Shown one piece after another: positions 32,934 to 41,916 of a DNA stretch of 64,000 nucleotides. The notes under the pieces were generated by a model. That model made no database searches. It had not been told where the DNA came from and saw only the letters and a program-made list of their open reading frames with translations. The position numbers and the translations under genes are program-made. The stretch comes from Embleya sp049739465 (GTDB lineage: Bacteria; Actinomycetota; Actinomycetes; Streptomycetales; Streptomycetaceae). Positions within the stretch are counted from its first letter, which is position 1. Every line of letters begins with the position of its first letter. The DNA lies in contig NZ_JBMHHY010000039.1 in NCBI RefSeq assembly GCF_049739465.1, forward strand, positions 1 to 64,000. The letters are read 5' to 3'.

Positions 32934-34048
32934 GCGCCGCCGAGCACCTGCTCTACACCGACGACGAACACGAACTCCGGTCCGGGGTCCGCGATCTGCT
33001 CACCGAACGGGTGACGCTGAGCGCGCTGCTCGGCCGGATCGAGACCGCCGAGCCCTACGACCCGAAACTGTGGCGGGTGCTCACCGAGCAGATCGGCGCG
33101 GCCGGCCTCGCGGTCGCCGAGGACCACGGCGGCAGCGGCGCGACCTGGCGGGAAACCGCGGTGGTGATGGAGGAGTTGGGCCGCTCGGTGGCGCCCACGC
33201 CGTTCCTGGGCAGCGCGGTGCTCGGCACCGCGGCGCTGCGCGCGGCCCACACGGCCGAGGCGGACGCACTGCTCCCGCACCTGGCCGGCGGCCGGCGCAG
33301 CGCGACTCTGGCGGTCTCCTTCGCCACCGTGCCCGGCGGGCAACTCGTGCACGGCGTACGCGCCGACGGCGACCTGCTGACCGGTACGGCGACCTCGGTC
33401 GTGGACGCCGCCGGCGCCGACGTACTGATCGTGCCCGCCCGCACCCCGGACGGGCCCGTGCTCTACGCCCTGGACGGCACGCAGCCCGGCGTCGAGCGCC
33501 GCGCGGTGGTCTCGCTCGACCTGACCCGGCCGCTGACCGACGTGGTGTTCACCGGCGCGGCGGGCCGCGTGCTCGCGCGCGGCGAGGCCGCCGAGGCGGC
33601 GGTGGCCGGCGCGCTCACCACCGGCGCCGCGCTGCTCGCGTCCGAGCAGCTCGGCATCGCCGAGTTCTGCCTGGAGAGCACCGTCGAATACCTGAAGACC
33701 CGCCACCAGTTCGGCCGCCCGATCGGCTCCTTCCAGGGCCCCAAACACCGCCTGGCCGCGCTGTGGGTGTCGATCACCCAGGCCCGCGCGGTGGCCCGCT
33801 ACGCCGCCGCGTGTGTGGCCGACGACGACCCGGACACCACGATCGCGGTCGCGGTCGCGCAGGCGCACTGCTCGGAGATCGCGGTCCGGGCCGCCGAGGA
33901 ATGTGTGCAACTGCACGGCGGCATCGGGTTCACCTGGGAGCACCACCCCCACCTGTACCTCAAACGGGCCAAGGCCGACGCACTCGCGTTCGGCACCCCC
34001 GACCGCCACCGCACGATCCTCGCCGACCTGGTCGACCTGCCCGCCTGA
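32930..34048 (+). CDS. Acyl-CoA dehydrogenase, subunit 2
   Basis: A 372-aa protein of the same superfamily, ATGA-coupled to subunit 1. Conserved parts include AEDHGGSGATWRETAVVMEELGRSVAP, VEYLKTRHQFGRPIGSFQGPKHRLA and VQLHGGIGFTWEHHPHLYLKRA. The middle domain lacks the clear GSD FAD signature of subunit 1. This asymmetry fits a heteromeric FadE pair in which subunits share one active site; the assembly is inferred. Confidence 0.87.
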   Translation: MSAAEHLLYTDDEHELRSGVRDLLTERVTLSALLGRIETAEPYDPKLWRVLTEQIGAAGLAVAEDHGGSGATWRETAVVMEELGRSVAPTPFLGSAVLGTAALRAAHTAEADALLPHLAGGRRSATLAVSFATVPGGQLVHGVRADGDLLTGTATSVVDAAGADVLIVPARTPDGPVLYALDGTQPGVERRAVVSLDLTRPLTDVVFTGAAGRVLARGEAAEAAVAGALTTGAALLASEQLGIAEFCLESTVEYLKTRHQFGRPIGSFQGPKHRLAALWVSITQARAVARYAAACVADDDPDTTIAVAVAQAHCSEIAVRAAEECVQLHGGIGFTWEHHPHLYLKRAKADALAFGTPDRHRTILADLVDLPA

Positions 34049-34077
34049 TCCGGTACGTCACCATGAGGGAGCAACCA

Positions 34078-34529
34078 TGCGCGTCTTCGAGAACGTCACC
34101 GAGGTACTCGCGGCCAAGGGCGAAGCACTCGGCACCAGCGACTGGCTGACCGTCGATCAGGAACGCATCGACACCTTCGCCGCGGCGACCGGCGACCACC
34201 AGTGGATCCACGTCGACGTCGAACGGGCCAAGGACGGGCCGTTCGGCACCACCATCGCGCACGGCTATCTGACCCTGTCGCTGATCCCGGTGCTGGCCGC
34301 CGACCTGGTCACCGTGCGCGGCGTGCGGATGGGCGTCAACTACGGCTCGGACAAGGTGCGCTTCCCGGCCCCGGTCCCGGCGGGCGCGCGGATCCGCGAC
34401 CACGCGGTGCTCGTCGACGCCGTCGAGACCGCCCAGGGTGTGCGCTTGACGGTCCGTCACACCATCGAGATCGAGGGTGTCGCGAAGCCCGCGTGCGTCG
34501 CGGACACCCTCTCCCTGGTCATCCCGTAA
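34078..34529 (+). CDS. MaoC-like enoyl-CoA hydratase
   Basis: A 150-aa single-hotdog protein. ATGDHQWIHVDVERAKDGPFG contains the catalytic Asp/His pair of R-specific hydratases, and GTTIAHGYLTLSL the adjoining helix. It should hydrate the enoyl-CoA produced by the dehydrogenases. GAGGGAG is 6 nt before the ATG. The 183-bp GC-rich gap to the ligase gene has no visible feature. Confidence 0.9.
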
Positions 34530-34712
34530 CACTGGTGCCGCGCCCGGCAACGTGCACCCCGGCACGGCGCCCGGCCCGGCACCGGCGGGCTCGGAAGCGC
34601 GCCCCCGCTCCGGCCCGCCCCAACGGGCGTTCCCCCGACGCCCGTCCCGTCCCGCCGCCCCGATACCCCGACCGGTGCGGGTCCCGGCTCCCGACCAGTC
34701 AAGGAGCACGCG

Positions 34713-36254
34713 TTGAGCTTCAACCTCGCCGTCATGCTGCGCGAGTCCCGCCTTGCGACCCCCGACACGGCCTGCCTGATCTACCAGGGCAGACCGGTCA
34801 CCTACCGCGAACTCGACGACCTCAGCAGCCGATTCGCACGCGGGCTGCGCGCCCTCGGCCTGGGGGCCAAGGACGTGCTGGCGATCGTGCTGCCGAACGT
34901 ACCCGAGTTCGTGGTGGCCTACTTCGGCGCGCTCAAGGCCGGGGTGACGCTGATGCCGCTGAGCCCGCTGCTCAAGGCGGCCGAACTCGCCTACCACCTC
35001 ACCGACTCCGGCGCCCGCACGCTGCTCGCGTTCGACGTGTTCGCCGCCGAGGCACTCGGCGCCGCCGCCGCGGTGCCCGGGACCACGATCTACACGGTCA
35101 CCCTGGCCGCGGACGGCCCGGTCCCGCAGGGCACGCAGGCATTCGGGCTGCTGCTCCCGGACGGCCCGCCCGATCGGGCCGAGCTGATCCGCGGCGACAT
35201 CGAGCCCACCGCCGCGGACGACACCGCCGTACTGCTGTACACCAGCGGCACCACCGGTCGCCCCAAGGCCGCCGAACTCACGCACTTCCAGCTCTACTTG
35301 AACTGCACCACCTCCGGCGAACTGTTCGACGTCGTGCCCGGCGACGTCTCGCTCGGCGCGCTGCCGCTGTTCCACGTCTACGGCCTCTCCAGCGTCCTCA
35401 ACGTCTGCGTGCGCTACGGCGGGACGTTGTCCCTGGTGTTGCGCTTCGAGGCGCAGAGCGTGTTGGACCAGATGGCCCGGGACCGGGTGAGCGTGATCGT
35501 GGGGGTGCCCACGATGTATGTCGCGCTGCTCGGCGCGGATCGCACCGGGCGCGACCTTTCCCGGCTGCGGGTGGGCAGTTCGGGCGGGGCGTCGATGCCC
35601 GGCGAAGTGCTCCGCGAGTTCGAGGAGGCGTTCGACGTCGTCATCCTGGAGGGCTACGGCCTGTCCGAGAGCGCGAGCACCGCGACCTTCAATCGCAGCA
35701 CCCGGGACCGGAAGATACTGTCCGTGGGCAAGCCGATCTGGGGCGTGGAACTGCGCGTGGTCGACGCCGAGGACATGCCGCTGCCGCCCGGCGCGGAGCA
35801 CGTGGGCGAGATCGTGCTGCGCGGGCACAACGTGATCACCCGCTACCGCGACGACCCCGAGGCCACCGCCGAGGCGTTCCGCAACGGCTGGTTCCACACC
35901 GGCGACCTCGGATATCTGGACGAGGACGACTTCCTGTTCGTGGTGGACCGGAAGAAGGATCTGGTGATCCGCGGCGGCTACAACGTGTATCCGCGCGAGG
36001 TGGAGGAAGTCCTGTACACCCACCCGGCGATCGCCGAGGCGGCGGTGATCGGCACCCCCGACGACCGGCTCGGCGAGGAGGTGGTGGCGATCGTCGCGCT
36101 GCGCCCGGACGCGGTGGTCGCACCGGAGGAGATCATCGCGTTCTGCAAGGAGCGGATGGCCGCCTACAAATATCCGCGTGTGGTACGAATCATGGACGAA
36201 CTGCCCAAGGGCCCCTCCGGCAAGATCATGAAGAAGGAGTTGCGCAGCCGATGA
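34713..36254 (+). CDS. Acyl-CoA synthetase (AMP-forming ligase)
   Basis: A 513-aa member of the ANL superfamily that activates a carboxylic acid to its CoA thioester through an acyl-AMP. Motifs: AMP-binding YTSGTTGRPKAAE, GYGLSESAS, TGDLGYLDEDDF, and the C-terminal hinge DRKKDLVIRGGYNVYPREVE with catalytic Lys in PKGPSGKIMKKEL. The TTG start has AAGGAG 6 nt upstream. It supplies the substrate for the dehydrogenase pair. Chain specificity cannot be read. Confidence 0.92.
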   Translation: MSFNLAVMLRESRLATPDTACLIYQGRPVTYRELDDLSSRFARGLRALGLGAKDVLAIVLPNVPEFVVAYFGALKAGVTLMPLSPLLKAAELAYHLTDSGARTLLAFDVFAAEALGAAAAVPGTTIYTVTLAADGPVPQGTQAFGLLLPDGPPDRAELIRGDIEPTAADDTAVLLYTSGTTGRPKAAELTHFQLYLNCTTSGELFDVVPGDVSLGALPLFHVYGLSSVLNVCVRYGGTLSLVLRFEAQSVLDQMARDRVSVIVGVPTMYVALLGADRTGRDLSRLRVGSSGGASMPGEVLREFEEAFDVVILEGYGLSESASTATFNRSTRDRKILSVGKPIWGVELRVVDAEDMPLPPGAEHVGEIVLRGHNVITRYRDDPEATAEAFRNGWFHTGDLGYLDEDDFLFVVDRKKDLVIRGGYNVYPREVEEVLYTHPAIAEAAVIGTPDDRLGEEVVAIVALRPDAVVAPEEIIAFCKERMAAYKYPRVVRIMDELPKGPSGKIMKKELRSR

Positions 36255-37276
36255 CCACGACGCCCAGCGCCGACTCGACCAACCGGCAGATCCGGCTGGC
36301 CGCCCGCCCGTTCGGGCTGCCCAAGCCCACCGACTGGGCGACGGTCGAGGAGCCGGTGCGCGAACCGGCCGACGGCCGGCTCCTGGTCGAGGTCTCGCAC
36401 ATCTCGCTCGACCCGGCGATGCGCGGCTGGATGAACGACGTGCGCTCCTACATCCCGCCGGTCGGGCTCGGCGAGGTGATGCGCGCGGGCGGGATCGGTC
36501 GGGTACGCGCCTCCCGGCACCCGGGGTTCGCGGTGGGCGACGTCGTCTACGGCGGCTTCGGCGTCCAGGAGTACGCCGACTCGGACGGGCTCGGCGTACA
36601 CCGCGTGGACCCGGATCTCGCTCCGCTCCCGACCTACCTGGGCGCGCTCGGGATCACCGGACTCACCGCCTACTTCGGCCTGTTCGACGTCGGCGCAGCC
36701 AAACCGGGCCAGACCGTCCTGGTCTCCGGCGCGGCGGGCGCGGTGGGCAGCGTGGTCGGCCAATTGGCCAGGCTGACGGGTTGCCGGACGGTGGGCATCG
36801 CGGGCGGCCCGGACAAGTGCCGGCTGCTGGTCGAGCAGTTCGGCTACGACGCGGCGATCGACTACCGCTCCGCCGACCTCGGCGCGGCCCTGCGCGAACA
36901 CTGCCCGGACGGCGTGGACGTCTACTTCGACAACGTCGGCGGCGACATCCTGAACACCGCCCTGACCCGGCTGGCCCGCGGCGCACGAGTGGTGATCTGC
37001 GGCGCGATCTCCCAGTACAACAACACCGAACCCCCCACCGGCCCGTCGAACTACCTTTCCCTGCTGGTCAACCGGGCATCGATGACCGGCATGGTGGTCT
37101 TCGACTACGCGTCCCGCTACCCCGAGGCCCGGGCGGAACTGGCGGGTTGGCTCGCCGACGGCCGATTGATCTCGCGCGAGGACGTGGTCGAGGGCGAGGT
37201 GACGGACTTCCCCGCGACGCTGCTCCGACTCTTCAGGGGCGAGAACACGGGGAAGCTGGTGCTGAAGATCCGCTGA
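36251..37276 (+). CDS. NADP-dependent zinc-free medium-chain reductase (curcumin/prostaglandin reductase type)
   Basis: A 341-aa MDR protein, ATGA-coupled to the ligase. HISLDPAMRGWMND and LGALGITGLTAYFGL are typical of the leukotriene B4 12-hydroxydehydrogenase/curcumin reductase branch; nucleotide motif SGAAGAVGSVVGQLA. No zinc-ligand Cys/His set is present. It reduces activated alkene bonds, so it may process an alpha,beta-unsaturated group of the substrate before or during beta-oxidation. Confidence 0.88.
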   Translation: MTTTPSADSTNRQIRLAARPFGLPKPTDWATVEEPVREPADGRLLVEVSHISLDPAMRGWMNDVRSYIPPVGLGEVMRAGGIGRVRASRHPGFAVGDVVYGGFGVQEYADSDGLGVHRVDPDLAPLPTYLGALGITGLTAYFGLFDVGAAKPGQTVLVSGAAGAVGSVVGQLARLTGCRTVGIAGGPDKCRLLVEQFGYDAAIDYRSADLGAALREHCPDGVDVYFDNVGGDILNTALTRLARGARVVICGAISQYNNTEPPTGPSNYLSLLVNRASMTGMVVFDYASRYPEARAELAGWLADGRLISREDVVEGEVTDFPATLLRLFRGENTGKLVLKIR

Positions 37277-37478
37277 CCGGGGGGTGGACGGGCGCGGTCA
37301 CCGGACGGCGGCGACGCGGAGGAGTAGTCGACCGGGCCGCGCGGGCGTTCGGTCTCCGGATCGAACAGGCGCGCCTCGACGCGCCGTTCGCCGGCCACGC
37401 GCGCCACGCGTCGGCGCAATGCGTCGGCGCGCCGCGGATTGCGCACGGCGCCCTCGAGTCGTCCTCCGGGTCTCGGGT

Positions 37479-38075
37479 TCAGTCCTTGGGCATGACGAGT
37501 GGGAGGCCGAGGTGGGTCCACTCGTGGCGGATCGTCCTGGGGTCGACCGCGTAGCGGTCGGCTTCCAGGTCTGCGGCGAACGTGTGTAGGAACTCGCGCA
37601 GGCCGGTGGCTTCGTAGCCGGCCGGCAGGCCCTCGTGGGACAGCTCGATGATCTGCCCGTGCCGGGCCGGGGTGGGTGGGTCCAGGTCGACGCAGATCAC
37701 GTCGCCGTTGCCGATTCCGATGATCGGGATCCAGCCGGCGGACCAGGCGATGTCCCGGCGGATCAGGCCGTCTTCCGGCCATTCCTCCTCGGGCGGGTCG
37801 CCCGCGTCGGCGGCTCGCTCGCGCCAGTCGGCAACGATCTCGTCGAGCGGTCGGAGGGCGGCGTGCAGGCCGATCAGCACCGCCGGCAGGCCGTCGTGGC
37901 AGCGGTAGGAGTCCTTGACGTCCGTCGGCAGCCGCACCCCCATCGTGGCCTCCGCCGCCGCGAGTTGCGCCTCGGTGGCAGCGGGCGGCATGGCGGCCGA
38001 CACCTTCGGGGCGATCCGCCCGAGCACGGTCTCGATCCGCGCCCAGATCTGCCGCATGTCGTTCGGGTCGTCCAC
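37479..38075 (-). CDS. SMI1/KNR4-family protein
   Basis: A 198-aa SMI1/KNR4 (SUKH-like) fold. Key features are ATEAQLAAAEATMGVRLPTDVKDSYRCHDG and GWIPIIGIGNGDVICVDLDP. Family members include immunity proteins of polymorphic toxins and regulators. No toxin gene adjoins this one, so the role is open. GTG 38075 has GAGGGGG upstream. It diverges from the ABC pair across the iron box. Confidence 0.8.
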   Translation of the reverse strand: MDDPNDMRQIWARIETVLGRIAPKVSAAMPPAATEAQLAAAEATMGVRLPTDVKDSYRCHDGLPAVLIGLHAALRPLDEIVADWRERAADAGDPPEEEWPEDGLIRRDIAWSAGWIPIIGIGNGDVICVDLDPPTPARHGQIIELSHEGLPAGYEATGLREFLHTFAADLEADRYAVDPRTIRHEWTHLGLPLVMPKD

Positions 38076-38146
38076 ATTGCCCCCTCGGTTGTGACGAGAT
38101 CCGGAACGTAGCACAGCGGATTTCCGGTCACCTCTGGCCAAGTAAG

Positions 38147-38165
38147 TTAGGTAAGACTAACCTGC
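38147..38165 (+). promoter_or_regulatory. IdeR/DmdR-type iron box
   Basis: TTAGGTAAGACTAACCTGC matches the actinobacterial iron box (TTAGGTTAGGCTAACCTAA) at about 14 of 19 positions, with both half-sites TTAGGT and CTAACCT intact. It ends 24 bp before the first ABC gene. It should repress that operon when Fe(II) is sufficient. Confidence 0.8.
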
Positions 38166-38188
38166 TTGAACATTGATCAAGAGGACTC

Positions 38189-40120
38189 TTGCAGCAGCCG
38201 GACGAGAGGTCGATTCGCGTGGCCATCGACAGCACTGTCGACGACAGTTCCACCGTGACGGAACTCCCGGCCGAGCGGCCGATACCACCGCCGCCCGCGC
38301 CCGCCCGATCACCCCTGGCCGAGGTGCTCCGCCCGGTTCGCACCCGGCTCGTCGTCGGTGCCGCGCTGCAGGTGGTCGGGTCGGCCGCCGGGCTCACCCC
38401 GTACCTCGCCGTCGCCGAGATCGCCCGTCGACTTCTGGCGGCCGGCACGGTCGATCGTGCCGCCGTGTGGTGGTGGGTGGTTGCCGCCGTGGTCGGGCTG
38501 CTGGTGCGAACCGGGTGTGCCGGCGTCGCCTACACCCTCTCCCACTACGCCGACGCCGACACCGGGCTGCTGGTCCGGCGGCGGATGGCAAAACGGCTGG
38601 GCCGGGTGCCGCTCGGCTGGTTCGGCGAGCGCAGTTCCGGGCGGGTCAAGCGGCTCCTGCTCGACGACGTACACGCGCTGCACCATCTGGTCGCGCACGC
38701 GTTGAACGACCTGGTCGCGGCCGCCGTCACGCCGGTGCTCGCGCTCGGCTACCTGTTCTGGGTGGACTGGCGGCCGGCGCTGTTGGCCTTCGCGCCGCTG
38801 CCGCTCTACGCGATCGCCTACACATGGATGATGCGCGACGGCGGAGCCAAGATGGCGGCCTGGAGCGGGGCACTGGATCGGCTCAACTCGGCCGTGGTCG
38901 AGTTCGTCGCCGGAATCGCCGTGGTCAAGACCTTCGGGCAGGCCCGCAAGGCGCACGATCGGTATCGGCGGGCCGGCGACGAACTGGCCGACTTCTTCGA
39001 GCGGTGGGTCGGGCCGCTGTTGCGCGTCGAGGCGCTGGCCGGACTGCTCGTCTCACCGCCCGTATTGCTGCTTGTCGCGCTCGGCGGCGGGACCTGGTTC
39101 GTCGGCGCGGGCTGGACCGACCCCGTCGACGTACTCCCGTTCCTGATGCTCGCCGTGGGCCTCGGCGCGCCGGTGACCACGCTCGGCTTCGGCGCCCAGG
39201 CGCTGCGCCAGGCCCGGGAGGCCGCCGGCCGGATCGGCGAACTGCTCGCCGCGCCGGTGCTCGAAGCCCCGGCCGAGCCGCGCCTGCCGGTCGGATCGAC
39301 CGTCGTGTTCAGCGACGTGCACTTCTCCTACGACGGGACACACCCCGTGCTGGCCGGTGTCGATCTCGTGCTCGAGCCGGGCACCGTGACCGCCCTGGTC
39401 GGCCCCTCCGGCTCCGGAAAGACCACGCTGGCCCGGCTGTTGCCTAGGTTCTGGGACGCCGATCGGGGCAGCGTACGGATCGGCGGCGTGGATGTGCGCG
39501 ACCTCGCCGACCGCGACCTCTACCGGCACGTCGGCTTCGTCTTCCAGGAGACCCGACTGCTGCGCACCACCGTCCGGGACAACATCGCGCTGGCCCGCCC
39601 CGAGGCGACCGATGCCGAGGTCGAGGCCGCCGCGCGGGCCGCGCAGGTACACGGGCGGATCGGGCAACTCCCGCGCGGCTACGCCTCGGTGGTACACGAG
39701 GACGCCCACCTCTCCGGCGGCGAGGCGCAGCGGATCGCGATCGCCCGGGCGATCCTGGCCGACACACCCGTACTGGTCCTGGACGAGGCCACCGCGTTCG
39801 CCGATCCCGAGTCGGAGGCGGCCGTCCAGGACGCGCTGTCCGAACTGGTGGTCGGCCGCACGCTGCTGGTCATCGCCCACCGGCTGCACACGATCACCCA
39901 CGTGGACCGGATCGCCGTACTCGAAGCCGGCCGCATCGTCGAATCCGGACGCCACACCGAACTCCTCGCCGCCGACGGCCGCTACGCCCGCCTGTGGCAC
40001 GCCCAACTCGGGGACGAAGCCCCGACCCGCCTGCGCGACGAGGCCCGCCTGCGCGACGCAGCCCGACTCCCCGACGAAGGCGACCAAGCCCGCACCGACC
40101 GCCAGGAGCACACCCGATGA
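38189..40120 (+). CDS. ABC exporter-fold siderophore importer, subunit 1 (IrtA/YbtP-like)
   Basis: A 643-aa half-transporter: polar N-terminus, a six-helix membrane domain (about 45-345) and an ABC domain with Walker A GPSGSGKTT, signature LSGGEAQ, Walker B VLVLDEATAFADPESE and H-loop AHRLHTI. Exporter-fold pairs of this type (mycobacterial IrtAB, Yersinia YbtPQ) import ferric siderophores. The iron box just upstream supports that role. The C-terminus ends in a repetitive RLRDEARLRDAARLPDE tail. TTG 38189 follows AAGAGGA closely; GTG 38219, preceded by GAGAGG, is an alternative. Confidence 0.88.
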   Translation: MQQPDERSIRVAIDSTVDDSSTVTELPAERPIPPPPAPARSPLAEVLRPVRTRLVVGAALQVVGSAAGLTPYLAVAEIARRLLAAGTVDRAAVWWWVVAAVVGLLVRTGCAGVAYTLSHYADADTGLLVRRRMAKRLGRVPLGWFGERSSGRVKRLLLDDVHALHHLVAHALNDLVAAAVTPVLALGYLFWVDWRPALLAFAPLPLYAIAYTWMMRDGGAKMAAWSGALDRLNSAVVEFVAGIAVVKTFGQARKAHDRYRRAGDELADFFERWVGPLLRVEALAGLLVSPPVLLLVALGGGTWFVGAGWTDPVDVLPFLMLAVGLGAPVTTLGFGAQALRQAREAAGRIGELLAAPVLEAPAEPRLPVGSTVVFSDVHFSYDGTHPVLAGVDLVLEPGTVTALVGPSGSGKTTLARLLPRFWDADRGSVRIGGVDVRDLADRDLYRHVGFVFQETRLLRTTVRDNIALARPEATDAEVEAAARAAQVHGRIGQLPRGYASVVHEDAHLSGGEAQRIAIARAILADTPVLVLDEATAFADPESEAAVQDALSELVVGRTLLVIAHRLHTITHVDRIAVLEAGRIVESGRHTELLAADGRYARLWHAQLGDEAPTRLRDEARLRDAARLPDEGDQARTDRQEHTR

Positions 40121-41877
40121 TTCGTCAGCTCCTCCGCATCGTCGCCCCACAGGACCTCGGCCGCTTCCGCCGCTACCTGGCGATCCTCACCCTCTACGGC
40201 GTGCTCCAAGGCGTCGGCGTGGTCCTGATCGTCCCGGTCCTGCGCCCACTCCTGCGCGGTGACACCGACGCCGCGCACCCGTGGTTGGCCGTGCTCGCCG
40301 GTGTGTCCCTCCTCGCCTGCGTCGCCTACTACGCGCAGGCCATGCTCGGCTTCACCAGCGCCCTCGCCCTCCTGCGCGGTCTGCACCACCGGGTCGGCGA
40401 CCATGTGTCGGCGCTGCCGCTGGGCTGGTTCTCCGCCGATCGGGTCGGCCGGCTGGCGCAGTCCACGTCGCAGGGCACGGTGATGATCACCGGCGTACCG
40501 GCCCATCTCCTGCAACCACTGGTCACCGCCGTGGTCACGCCGATCACGGTCGCCGTCGGCATGGCCTGCTTCGATTGGCGCCTCGCCCTGGCCACCATCG
40601 TGGCGGCCCCACTGCTCGCCCTGGTCTACCGCTGGGCCAACACGCTGATCGCCCGTACCACCCACGCCGTGGACGCGGCGGCGGTCGAATCCTCCGGTCG
40701 GGTGGTCGAGTTCGCCGACGCGCAACCCGTCCTGCGGGCGTTCGGCCGGACCGCCGAGGGCCATCGGCTGCTGGACGATTCGCTGCTCGCGCAGCGCCGC
40801 GCGGCGGTCCGCCTGGTCCGCAGCAGCGTGCCCGGCTCGGCCGGCTTCGCGCTCGCCGTCCAGGCCGCCTTCACGGTGATCGTCGTGGTGGGCGTGACCC
40901 TCGCGCTGAACGGCGACGTGGCCGTCCCCGAGCTGATCGCACTGCTCGTCCTGGCCACCCGCTTCACCGGCCCGCTGATCGAAGTCGCCGACCTCGGTGC
41001 GGCATTGCGGCTGGCCGCGCACGACATCGACCAAATCGACGAGCTGCTCGCGGTGGCGCCGCTGCCCGAACCGGCCGCGCCCAAGGCACTCGCCGATCCC
41101 ACAGCCGGTACCGAAATCTCCTTCGAACACGTGGACTTCGGCTACCGAAGCGACCGACCCGTGTTGCGCGACGTGTCGTTCACCGTGCCGCCCCGGACGA
41201 TGACCGCGCTGGTCGGCCCGTCCGGTTCGGGCAAGACCACGATCACCCGGCTGATCGCCCGCTTCTGGGACGTGGACGGCGGCTGCGTCAAGGTCGGCGG
41301 CGTGGACGTACGGGAGTTGGCCACGGCGGAGTTGATGGGCCGACTGTCCCTGGTGTTCCAGGACGTGTACCTCTTCGACGACACGATCGAGGCGAACATC
41401 CGGGTCGGCCGTCCCGACGCGACCGACGCGGAGGTCCGGCACGCGGCCCGGCTCGCCCGGGTCGACGAGATCGTCGCCCGGCTGCCCGCCGGTTGGCAGA
41501 CCCGGGTCGGCGAGCGCGGCGCGGCGCTGTCCGGCGGCGAGCGGCAACGGGTCTCCATCGCCCGGGCGTTGCTCAAGGACGCGCCGGTGGTGCTGCTCGA
41601 CGAGGCGACCGCCGCGCTCGACCCGGAGAACGAGGCGGTGGTCCAGGACGCGCTGCGCGCACTGGCCGCCGACCGCACGCTGATCGTGATCGCACACCGG
41701 CTGCAGACGGTGATCGCCGCCGATCGTATCGTGGTGCTCGACGAGGGCCGCGTGGTCCAGACCGGTACACACGCGGAGTTGGCCGGGCGACCCGGGCGTT
41801 ACGCCGATTTCCGCGCGGAACGCGAGCGCGCCCTGGGATGGCGCATCGCTGCGCAATCGATCGGGCACACTGAGTAG
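40117..41877 (+). CDS. ABC exporter-fold siderophore importer, subunit 2 (IrtB/YbtQ-like)
   Basis: A 586-aa half-transporter, ATGA-coupled to subunit 1 and preceded by CAGGAG. Membrane domain about 15-315; ABC domain with GPSGSGKTT, Q-loop SLVFQDVYLFDDTIEANI, LSGGERQR, VVLLDEATAALDPENE and AHRLQTV. It should heterodimerise with subunit 1. Unlike IrtA neither subunit carries a siderophore-interacting domain, but a separate SIP gene lies 4 kb downstream. Confidence 0.9.
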   Translation: MIRQLLRIVAPQDLGRFRRYLAILTLYGVLQGVGVVLIVPVLRPLLRGDTDAAHPWLAVLAGVSLLACVAYYAQAMLGFTSALALLRGLHHRVGDHVSALPLGWFSADRVGRLAQSTSQGTVMITGVPAHLLQPLVTAVVTPITVAVGMACFDWRLALATIVAAPLLALVYRWANTLIARTTHAVDAAAVESSGRVVEFADAQPVLRAFGRTAEGHRLLDDSLLAQRRAAVRLVRSSVPGSAGFALAVQAAFTVIVVVGVTLALNGDVAVPELIALLVLATRFTGPLIEVADLGAALRLAAHDIDQIDELLAVAPLPEPAAPKALADPTAGTEISFEHVDFGYRSDRPVLRDVSFTVPPRTMTALVGPSGSGKTTITRLIARFWDVDGGCVKVGGVDVRELATAELMGRLSLVFQDVYLFDDTIEANIRVGRPDATDAEVRHAARLARVDEIVARLPAGWQTRVGERGAALSGGERQRVSIARALLKDAPVVLLDEATAALDPENEAVVQDALRALAADRTLIVIAHRLQTVIAADRIVVLDEGRVVQTGTHAELAGRPGRYADFRAERERALGWRIAAQSIGHTE

Positions 41878-41916
41878 TAGGCAGTCCATCCCCGACGTTT
41901 GAGGTTCTCCGTCATC

